From Propionibacteriaceae bacterium (GTDB lineage: Bacteria > Actinomycetota > Actinomycetes > Propionibacteriales > Propionibacteriaceae): a stretch of DNA of 5,402 nucleotides. Every line of letters begins with the position of its first letter. The stretch's first letter is position 1. The notes beneath the pieces were generated by a model. It made no database searches. It was given only the letters and a program-made list of their open reading frames with translations, and was not told where the DNA came from. The stretch spans positions 1-5,402 of the forward strand of contig JAISGZ010000157.1 of assembly GCA_031262845.1 (NCBI GenBank). Direction: 5' to 3'. Below are positions 1-5,402 of the stretch, one piece after another. The position numbers and the translations under genes are program-made.

Positions 1-346
1 GGTCGAGTGAGGTCAACAACTGGCTGGCCGACGTGTCGAGGGCAACCTGGAGGGCCACCGCTGAGCGGCGGGAGGCGGCTTCCAACTCCCGGTCGGGTTC
101 GCTGATGGCCCACGACAGCGGCCGGACGCCTCGCTGAAGTCGTTCGCTGACGGCCAGCACCCGGTTGGCTTCCTGAGCCAGATGGCTGGCCAGGTGGGCT
201 CTGGTCCAACCAGGCAGACGAGACGGAGCTTGCCATTCATCGTCCGACAAACCGATCGTGTCACCGAGCAGAGTCTGGGTTGAACTGACGAGTTGTAGGC
301 GCAGTTCCTGGGGACGTCCTCCGTCGAAGAGATAGTCTTCGATCAC
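1..346 (-). CDS. MDMPI / DinB-like family protein (partial, N-terminal 115 codons)
   Basis: This is a partial minus-strand gene that starts at GTG (346-344) and leaves the window at base 1 without a stop. An in-frame TAG at 358-356 with no other start between them makes this GTG the only possible beginning. The protein begins MIEDYLFDGG and contains the hallmark LPGWTRAHLASHLAQEANRV at about residues 44-63. That motif belongs to the N-terminal four-helix domain of mycothiol-dependent maleylpyruvate isomerases and relatives (MDMPI_N, DinB-like). In the characterised corynebacterial enzyme the His of the GWTRxH motif is a zinc ligand; His51 is its counterpart here. The other two ligands (Glu and His) would lie beyond residue 115 and cannot be checked. 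Family members use mycothiol or another thiol cofactor for isomerase or transferase chemistry, but most are uncharacterised, so the substrate is unknown. The gene is divergent from uvrA, 195 nt from the preferred uvrA start. The family call is good; the exact function is open. Confidence 0.85.
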   Translation of the reverse strand, partial: MIEDYLFDGGRPQELRLQLVSSTQTLLGDTIGLSDDEWQAPSRLPGWTRAHLASHLAQEANRVLAVSERLQRGVRPLSWAISEPDRELEAASRRSAVALQVALDTSASQLLTSLD

Positions 347-352
347 GGGTGT

Positions 353-358
353 ACCCTA
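353..358 (-). promoter_or_regulatory. candidate -10 element for the MDMPI-like gene (possible leaderless start)
   Basis: On the minus strand TAGGGT (358 to 353) fits the actinobacterial -10 pattern TANNNT. It ends 6 nt before the GTG start at 346, so transcription would begin at or within one base of the start codon and give a leaderless mRNA, which is common in actinomycetes. No convincing -35 was found at 17 nt (TTCCGT). The same bases could instead be a weak Shine-Dalgarno (AGGG, 7 nt from GTG), so the two readings compete. Confidence 0.35.
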
Positions 359-476
359 CACGGCCGCCCGAGGTCACGGAAGAGCCCTCGGGCTGGCCCG
401 ACAGCCAGCTGGGAATCTGCCAGTGGCCAGGTCGGACGAGATCGGGGACGCTGTCAGGGAACAGCCGATCAGAACC

Positions 477-482
477 AATAAT
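477..482 (+). promoter_or_regulatory. candidate -10 element of the uvrA-uvrC promoter
   Basis: AATAAT differs from TATAAT only at the first base and sits in an unusually AT-rich patch of the intergenic region. It overlaps the left arm of the LexA palindrome, so bound LexA would cover the -10 and the start point expected near 489-490. The -35 is weak: TCAGGG at 454-459 has a 17-nt spacer but little match, and CTGTCA at 451-456 is closer to consensus but 20 nt away. It would leave a 5' leader of about 50 nt. Confidence 0.35.
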
Positions 483-499
483 CGAACAAATGTTCGATT
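480..499. promoter_or_regulatory. LexA binding site (SOS box) upstream of uvrA
   Basis: AATCGAACAAATGTTCGATT is a perfect inverted repeat with 8-bp arms around a 4-nt centre. It matches the Gram-positive and actinobacterial LexA consensus CGAAC-N4-GTTCG exactly. It lies 42 nt upstream of the preferred uvrA start and overlaps the best -10 candidate, a position suited to repression. After DNA damage, RecA-stimulated LexA self-cleavage would release the promoter. The site is over 120 nt from the divergent gene's start, so control of that gene is less likely. The assignment rests on the sequence match and on uvrA being a classic SOS gene; binding is inferred. Confidence 0.92.
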
Positions 500-522
500 G
501 AGCCGCGCGTCTCAAGCTCAAC

Positions 523-530
523 GGAGGTGA
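523..530 (+). promoter_or_regulatory. Shine-Dalgarno sequence of uvrA
   Basis: GGAGGTGA is an eight-base match to the 16S rRNA 3' end. The GTG at 527-529 lies inside this element, so it cannot readily serve as both binding site and start codon. The next in-frame start, ATG at 542, is 11 nt beyond the element (14 nt after GGAGG), which is long but usable. GTG at 551 is a further option. This site is the main reason for placing the uvrA start at 542. Confidence 0.7.
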
Positions 531-541
531 ACGATTTTAAG

Positions 542-3511
542 ATGCTGTCTGTGCAAAATCGTCTGATCGTTCGGGGCGCTCGGGAACATAACCTGGCTAA
601 CGTCTCGCTGGATCTCCCGCGGGACCAGCTCATTGTTTTCACCGGCCTATCCGGCTCCGGCAAATCGTCGTTGGCTTTCGACACGATCTTCGCCGAAGGC
701 CAGCGACGTTACGTCGAATCGTTGTCGGCTTACGCCCGGATGTTCATCGGTCAGATGGACAAACCGGCGGTTGACTTCATCGAAGGCCTGTCGCCGGCGG
801 TTTCGATCGACCAGAAATCAACTTCTCGCAACCCGCGTTCGACGGTCGGCACGATCACCGAGGTGTACGACTACTTGCGACTGTTGTTCGCCCGCGTCGG
901 TCTGCCTCACTGCCCGGTCTGTGGTGCTGTCATCACTCGTCAGTCGGTGCAACAGATCACCGACCGGCTGCTCGACCTGCCGGTCGGAACCCGGTTCCAA
1001 GTCTTGGCGCCGGTCGTGGCCGGACGAAAAGGTGAATACAAAGACTTGTTCACCGAACTGATCAGCCAGGGCTACGCCCGGGTCAGAGTCGATGGCACGA
1101 TCTATCCGTTGTCGGAGTTACCGACGCTCAATAAGCAGCAAAAACACTCGATTGATGTCGTGGTCGATCGGCTGCAGGCCAAACCGGAAGCGAAACAGCG
1201 CATCACCGATTCCGTCGAAACCGCTCTCGGGCTGACCGGGGGCGTTTTGGCCGTGGACTTTGTCGATCAACCGGCCGGCAGCCCGGAACGGGAGAAGCGG
1301 TACTCGCAGAATTGGGCCTGCCCGAACGGCCACGATGTCCAACTCGATGAGTTGGAACCGCGCCAGTTTTCTTTCAACGCCCCCTGGGGGGCCTGTCCGG
1401 CCTGTTCGGGTTTGGGTGTGTCGATGGAAGTCGACCTCGATTTGGTCATCCCGGACGACTCCAAAACCCTGGCTGACAAAGCCATCGCGCTCTGGACTAC
1501 CCCGACGACCTGGGGCTACTACCGATCCTTGTTGACGGCCTTGGCGGAAACCGAAGGCTTTTCCATGGATACGCCGTGGTCGGTGCTGCCGAAACGAGTC
1601 CGCCAACTGCTCCTCAACGGTGTCGAAGACCAGGTCCGGGTCAACTACCGCAACCGATTCGGCCGGACACGGACCTGGACGGCTCATTGGGAAGGCATCA
1701 TCCCTCACGTCAAAAGGCGTCACGCCGAAGCCGATTCGGAAGCCATGCGTGAGCGTTACGCCGGCTATATGCACGAGGTGCCGTGTTCGGTCTGTCACGG
1801 CAGCCGGCTGAAACCGGAATCGCTGGCGGTCACCGTCGATGGGCTGAACATCGCCGAAGTGGCGGCTCTGTCGATCGATCAGGCCTTGGACTACGTCAAT
1901 GGGCTGAGCCTGACCGAGCGCCAACAGAAGATCGCCGAACGGGTCCTGAAAGAGGTCAAGGAGCGGTTGCGTTTCTTGGTCGATGTCGGCTTGCACTATT
2001 TGACCCTGGCCCGAGCAGCCGGGTCGTTGTCGGGTGGCGAAGCCCAGCGAATTCGTTTGGCGACCCAAATCGGTTCGGGGCTGATGGGCGTGCTCTATGT
2101 CCTCGACGAGCCGTCGATCGGCCTTCACCAGCGTGATAACCAGCGGTTGATCGAGACCCTGCTCCGGCTGCGCGATCTCGGTAACACGTTGATCGTGGTC
2201 GAACACGATGAGGACACGATCCGGGCGGCCGACTGGATCGTCGACATTGGTCCCCGGGCCGGCGAACATGGTGGCCAAATCGTCTACAGCGGTCCGCTGC
2301 CCGGTCTGTTGGAGACGCCCGATTCCCTGACCGGGGCCTATCTGACCGGTCACCGCTCGATTCCGTTGCCGGCCAGCCGGCGGCCACCGGGTCACCGCCA
2401 CCTGACCGTGGTTGGGGCGACCGAGAACAATTTGCGCAACGTCGACGTGGTCTTTCCCTTGGGGCTGTTCATCGCCGTCACCGGGGTCTCTGGGTCGGGC
2501 AAATCATCGCTCGTCAACGCGATTGTCTACCGGGCCCTGGCGAAACAGATTTACCACGCCAAAGCGGTCCCGGGGAAGCACCGCCGAATCGAGGGTTTGG
2601 ACGAGATCGACAAGGTGATTCACGTCGATCAGTCGCCGATCGGCCGGACGCCGCGATCCAACCCGGCGACCTACACCGGGGTCTTCGACCGGATTCGGAA
2701 ACTCTTCGCCGAAACCCCGGAAGCCAAAGTCCGGGGTTATCAGCCGGGCCGTTTTTCGTTCAACGTCAAGGGTGGCCGGTGCGAGAACTGTTCGGGTGAC
2801 GGCACGATCCGGATCGAGATGAACTTCTTACCCGATGTTTACGTACCATGTGAGGTTTGCCACGGCGCTCGCTACAACCGGGAGACCTTGGAAGTCCACT
2901 ACAAAGGTTTGTCGATTGCCGACGTCCTCGATTTACCGATTGAGCAGGCAGCCGAGTTCTTCGCTCCGTTTCAGGCCATTTCCCGCTATCTCACGACCTT
3001 GGTCGAAGTCGGGTTGGGTTACGTTCGGCTCGGCCAAGCCGCGACCACCCTGTCCGGGGGTGAGGCCCAGCGGGTCAAGCTGGCGGCCGAACTCCAGAAA
3101 CGCTCGACCGGGCGCACCTTGTACGTCTTGGACGAGCCGACCACCGGTCTGCACTTTGAGGACATCCGGAAACTCTTGACGGTCCTGACTCGGTTGGTCG
3201 ATCAGGGCAACAGTGTCATTGTCATCGAACACAACCTCGATGTCATCAAGACCGCCGATTGGGTGATTGACCTCGGGCCCGAAGGTGGTTCCGGGGGCGG
3301 CCTGGTGGTGGCTCAGGGGACACCGGAGACCGTGGCCCAGACAGCCGGTTCGTACACCGGTCAGTTCCTGACTCCAATCCTCCAGGGACGGACCGTGCCG
3401 GTGGCCGAGCCGCTGCCCGACTTAGCGGCGGCCGAGCCGGCGGCGCCCAAGAAAGCGAAGACCACGAAGGCGGCTGCGAGTAAAAAGCCGCGGAAGTCCG
3501 CTCGTGGCTGA
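542..3511 (+). CDS. uvrA: UvrABC system protein A (excinuclease ABC, ATPase and damage-sensing subunit)
   Basis: UvrA is a cytoplasmic dimeric ABC-type ATPase that finds bulky DNA lesions and loads UvrB in nucleotide excision repair. From ATG 542 the protein has 989 residues, slightly longer than E. coli UvrA (940). Domains in order: Walker A1 GLSGSGKSS (35-43, Lys41); the UvrB-binding region, with a CPVC pair at 124-127 and a conserved block at about 154-211; zinc module C260-x3-H264-x20-C285-x2-C288; insertion domain to about 400; CSVC at 415-418; signature LSGGE (496-500); Walker B1 with Asp522-Glu523; Walker A2 GVSGSGKSS (648-656, Lys654); DNA-binding zinc finger C747-x2-C750-x19-C770-x2-C773; signature LSGGE (837-841); Walker B2 Asp864-Glu865. 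Both ATPase sites look intact. Residues 948-989 form an Ala/Pro-then-Lys-rich tail absent from E. coli. GTG 527 would add five residues but falls in the Shine-Dalgarno; GTG 551 would fit the family N-terminus most tightly. It is downstream of an SOS box and overlaps uvrC by 8 nt. Confidence 0.98.
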   Translation: MLSVQNRLIVRGAREHNLANVSLDLPRDQLIVFTGLSGSGKSSLAFDTIFAEGQRRYVESLSAYARMFIGQMDKPAVDFIEGLSPAVSIDQKSTSRNPRSTVGTITEVYDYLRLLFARVGLPHCPVCGAVITRQSVQQITDRLLDLPVGTRFQVLAPVVAGRKGEYKDLFTELISQGYARVRVDGTIYPLSELPTLNKQQKHSIDVVVDRLQAKPEAKQRITDSVETALGLTGGVLAVDFVDQPAGSPEREKRYSQNWACPNGHDVQLDELEPRQFSFNAPWGACPACSGLGVSMEVDLDLVIPDDSKTLADKAIALWTTPTTWGYYRSLLTALAETEGFSMDTPWSVLPKRVRQLLLNGVEDQVRVNYRNRFGRTRTWTAHWEGIIPHVKRRHAEADSEAMRERYAGYMHEVPCSVCHGSRLKPESLAVTVDGLNIAEVAALSIDQALDYVNGLSLTERQQKIAERVLKEVKERLRFLVDVGLHYLTLARAAGSLSGGEAQRIRLATQIGSGLMGVLYVLDEPSIGLHQRDNQRLIETLLRLRDLGNTLIVVEHDEDTIRAADWIVDIGPRAGEHGGQIVYSGPLPGLLETPDSLTGAYLTGHRSIPLPASRRPPGHRHLTVVGATENNLRNVDVVFPLGLFIAVTGVSGSGKSSLVNAIVYRALAKQIYHAKAVPGKHRRIEGLDEIDKVIHVDQSPIGRTPRSNPATYTGVFDRIRKLFAETPEAKVRGYQPGRFSFNVKGGRCENCSGDGTIRIEMNFLPDVYVPCEVCHGARYNRETLEVHYKGLSIADVLDLPIEQAAEFFAPFQAISRYLTTLVEVGLGYVRLGQAATTLSGGEAQRVKLAAELQKRSTGRTLYVLDEPTTGLHFEDIRKLLTVLTRLVDQGNSVIVIEHNLDVIKTADWVIDLGPEGGSGGGLVVAQGTPETVAQTAGSYTGQFLTPILQGRTVPVAEPLPDLAAAEPAAPKKAKTTKAAASKKPRKSARG
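3490..3501 (+). promoter_or_regulatory. uvrC ribosome-binding site within a small inverted repeat
   Basis: GCGGAAGTCCGC at the end of uvrA contains GGAAG (3492-3496), a moderate Shine-Dalgarno match 7 nt before the uvrC GTG at 3504. The same bases form a short inverted repeat (GCGG, loop AAGT, CCGC) that could partly hide the site until ribosomes translating the end of uvrA open it. The stem has only four or five pairs, so the hairpin role is tentative; the binding-site role is more likely. Confidence 0.45.
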
Positions 3512-5402
3512 TCCGGCGACCTATCGACCGGCTACGGGGGAGATTCCCACCGGGCCTGGCGTTTATCGCTTCATCGACGCTCAAGGCGTCGTCATCTACG
3601 TCGGCAAGGCGATCTCATTACGGTCCCGGTTGAGTTCGTATTTCGCCGATCCGGCCGGATTACACCACCGGACCCGGACCATGGTCTTCACGGCCGTCAA
3701 GGTCGAATGGACCCAGGTCCGCAATGAGTTGGAAGCCCTCCAACTCGAATACACCTGGATCAAACAATTCGACCCTCGGTTCAACGTCAAATACCGGGAT
3801 GACAAGAGCTATCCCTGGCTGGCGGTGACCTGGTCGGAGGAATTCCCGCGGGCCTACGTCGGGCGGGGAGCCAAGAGACGGGGATGGCGCTATTTCGGTC
3901 CTTACGGCCAGGCTTGGGCGATTCGGGACTCGGTCGACTCCCTGCTGACGGTGTTCCCGATCCGGACCTGCTCGCAGGGGGTTTTCCGGACTGCCCAAGG
4001 TCAGGGCCGGCCCTGTCTCATGGGCTATATCGGTAAGTGTTCGGCCCCCTGCGTCGGCCGCATCGACGCCGCTAATCACCGTCAGATCGTGTCCGATTTT
4101 TGTGATGTCATGGCCGGCCGGATCACGCCTTATCTGAGGCGTTTCGAGAATGCCATGGCGGCAGCGGCCGAGACTCAGGAATACGAACAGGCGGCCCGCT
4201 GGCGGGATCATCTCCAGGCCCTGACCAAGGTGGCGGAGCGGAATGCCGTCGTCTTGCCCGATGGCACGTCGGCCGACGTCATCGCATTGGCCGTCGACCC
4301 CTTGGAAGTAGCGGTCCAGTTGTTCACGGTCCGGGACGGCCGGATTGTCGGTGAGCGGGGCTGGGTGGCGGATCGGGCTGATGACACCGCCGAAGCCGGT
4401 TTGATCGAGGCCTTCTGCCTCCAAATCTACGCCGACCAGGTGTCGGCTGATTTGGAATCAGCCGAGCGCCGCCGTGTCATTCCGGCCGAGATTCTGGTGC
4501 CTCAACTCCCCGCCAGTCATGATGAGTTGGCCGAGTTGCTGGCCAGTGAACGGACCGGTCCGGTCCGGATTCGGACCCCACGGCGAGGCGCCAAGCGCGA
4601 CTTGTTGGCCACGGCCGAGAAGAATGCCGCCGATTTGCTGACCCGCCATAAGACTCGGCGGGCTTCCGACCTGACGACTCGGAATCGAGCCCTCCAAGAA
4701 ATTCAGGAGGCTCTGGGTTTGCCGGTCGCACCCTTGCGGATCGAGTGTTACGACATTTCGCATCTCATGGGAACCGACGTCGTCGCTTCCATGGTGGTGT
4801 TCGAGGATGGGTTGGCGCGCAAATCGGAGTATCGGCGTTTCCTGGTCCGGTCGGTGGCTTCGAACGACGTCGGGGCGATGCGAGAAGTGCTGACCCGGCG
4901 GTTCAAACGGCTGCGCGAAGAGCAGGCCTTGCTGCGGGCCAGCCGCTTGGCTGAAGACGCTCCGACTACCGCTAGTCAGGCTCCGGAGTCATCGTCGGCT
5001 CCGCCGTTGGCGGATCTCGACCCGGTCGATCCGACGGCGGGGCTGATCGACGCCACCACCCGGCAGGCCAAACGCTTCGCTTATCCACCGGCTCTGATCG
5101 TGGTTGATGGCGGTGCCCCCCAAGTGGCGGCCGCCCAGAGCGTGCTCAACGATCTCGGGGTGACCGATGTCGCCCTGTGTGGCCTGGCCAAGCGGCTGGA
5201 AGAAGTCTGGTTGCCGGGGGAGGACTACCCGCTGATTTTGCCCCGCACGTCGGAGGGGATGTATCTCCTCCAGCGGGTGCGCGATGAAGCCCATCGCTTC
5301 GCCATTACCTACCACCGTCAGCGGCGGGGCCGGTCGATGTTGGAATCCTTGCTCGACGCCGTGCCAGGGTTGGGCGAAGTTCGGCGCAAAGCTCTCCTGC
5401 GC
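3504..5402 (+). CDS. uvrC: UvrABC system protein C (excinuclease ABC nuclease subunit), 3' end outside the window
   Basis: UvrC makes the 3' and 5' incisions around a lesion after UvrB is loaded. The frame is open from GTG 3504 for 633 codons to the window edge, with no stop or frameshift. The N-terminal GIY-YIG nuclease domain (about 15-104) makes the 3' cut: GVY 19-21, YVG 32-34, likely catalytic Arg42 and metal-binding Glu77, then RDDKSYP (98-104). Cys156, 171, 179 and 183 match the spacing pattern of the Fe-S-type cysteines reported for E. coli UvrC. A UVR (UvrB-contacting) motif lies at about 206-241. The RNase H-like domain makes the 5' cut: Asp417 in IECYDISH, Asp535 in VVDGG, His597 in RDEAHRF. 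The domain is split by a low-complexity insert (about 483-522). The C-terminal helix-hairpin-helix begins at LDAVPGLGEVRRKALLR (617-633) and is cut off. The start is supported by GGAAG 7 nt upstream and by PTGPGVY beginning at residue 15. It overlaps uvrA by 8 nt, so co-transcription and coupling are expected. Phrases such as LQLEYTWIKQFDPRFNVKYR are typical of actinobacterial UvrC. Confidence 0.97.
   Translation, partial: MADPATYRPATGEIPTGPGVYRFIDAQGVVIYVGKAISLRSRLSSYFADPAGLHHRTRTMVFTAVKVEWTQVRNELEALQLEYTWIKQFDPRFNVKYRDDKSYPWLAVTWSEEFPRAYVGRGAKRRGWRYFGPYGQAWAIRDSVDSLLTVFPIRTCSQGVFRTAQGQGRPCLMGYIGKCSAPCVGRIDAANHRQIVSDFCDVMAGRITPYLRRFENAMAAAAETQEYEQAARWRDHLQALTKVAERNAVVLPDGTSADVIALAVDPLEVAVQLFTVRDGRIVGERGWVADRADDTAEAGLIEAFCLQIYADQVSADLESAERRRVIPAEILVPQLPASHDELAELLASERTGPVRIRTPRRGAKRDLLATAEKNAADLLTRHKTRRASDLTTRNRALQEIQEALGLPVAPLRIECYDISHLMGTDVVASMVVFEDGLARKSEYRRFLVRSVASNDVGAMREVLTRRFKRLREEQALLRASRLAEDAPTTASQAPESSSAPPLADLDPVDPTAGLIDATTRQAKRFAYPPALIVVDGGAPQVAAAQSVLNDLGVTDVALCGLAKRLEEVWLPGEDYPLILPRTSEGMYLLQRVRDEAHRFAITYHRQRRGRSMLESLLDAVPGLGEVRRKALLR

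Noticed and set aside
13..264. An 83-codon ATG-started minus-strand frame inside the MDMPI-like gene
   Set aside because: It is out of frame with the LPGWTRAH-containing protein and is rich in Pro, Trp and Arg, as expected of a shadow frame.
347..356. GGGTGTACCC, a small near-palindrome next to the MDMPI-like start
   Set aside because: The arms are only 4 bp and match no operator I recognise; it is better explained by the -10/start region of the minus-strand gene.
383..430. Overlapping short inverted repeats (for example AGCCC-TC-GGGCT, CCAGCTGG) in the intergenic region
   Set aside because: The arms are only 4-5 bp, several alternatives compete, there is no T tract, and a terminator is not expected between divergent genes. 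Chance in GC-rich DNA is sufficient.
451..464. CTGT-N6-ACAG, resembling the E. coli-type SOS box
   Set aside because: The enterobacterial box is CTGT-N8-ACAG. The spacer here is six, not eight, and the true Gram-positive-type LexA box lies just downstream at 480-499.
261..521. An 86-codon minus-strand frame crossing the intergenic region
   Set aside because: It runs through the SOS box and promoter region and overlaps the MDMPI-like gene in another frame. It has no family resemblance, whereas the frame from GTG 346 does.
1118..2401. A 427-codon open frame antisense to uvrA
   Set aside because: It mirrors the uvrA codon pattern in GC-rich DNA, has no recognisable motif, and the opposite strand encodes fully conserved UvrA across the same stretch.
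3660..4424. A 254-codon open frame antisense to uvrC
   Set aside because: It has no recognisable domain and lies entirely over conserved UvrC coding sequence (GIY-YIG domain to beyond the UVR motif), so it is a shadow of codon bias.

Overview
The window is a nucleotide excision repair locus from a high-GC Gram-positive bacterium, almost certainly an actinomycete (Actinomycetota). Four things point there: actinobacterial-style UvrA and UvrC sequences, a divergent gene of the mycothiol-dependent maleylpyruvate isomerase (MDMPI) / DinB-like family, a LexA box of the CGAAC-N4-GTTCG type, and three or four GTG-type starts. GC is roughly 60% by eye. TTA leucine codons occur several times in both repair genes, which argues against Streptomyces. 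I cannot name the genus.

Layout. Positions 1-346 (minus strand) hold the first 115 codons of the MDMPI/DinB-like gene, which runs off the left edge. Positions 347-541 are the divergent intergenic region. It carries a possible leaderless promoter for the minus-strand gene, a perfect 20-bp LexA/SOS palindrome at 480-499 with a plausible -10 on its left flank, and a strong Shine-Dalgarno at 523-530. Positions 542-3511 are a complete uvrA (989 aa from the preferred ATG). Positions 3504-5402 are uvrC, which overlaps the end of uvrA by 8 nt and is cut by the right edge inside its C-terminal helix-hairpin-helix region after 633 codons. No RNA genes, mobile elements, CRISPR arrays or terminators were seen.

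How it works together. UvrA (damage sensor and UvrB loader) and UvrC (the dual-incision nuclease) appear to be one transcription unit under a single SOS box, with translational coupling at an 8-nt overlap. The LexA site therefore probably controls both genes. uvrB is not in the window. All key catalytic motifs of UvrA, and those of UvrC that fall in the window, are intact.

I found no evidence of a previously undescribed system. The points worth a second look are the SOS-controlled uvrA-uvrC overlap, lineage-type variations in the two proteins (a Cys/His zinc module, a lysine-rich UvrA tail, a low-complexity insert in the UvrC nuclease domain) and the divergent partial gene with a possible leaderless start.
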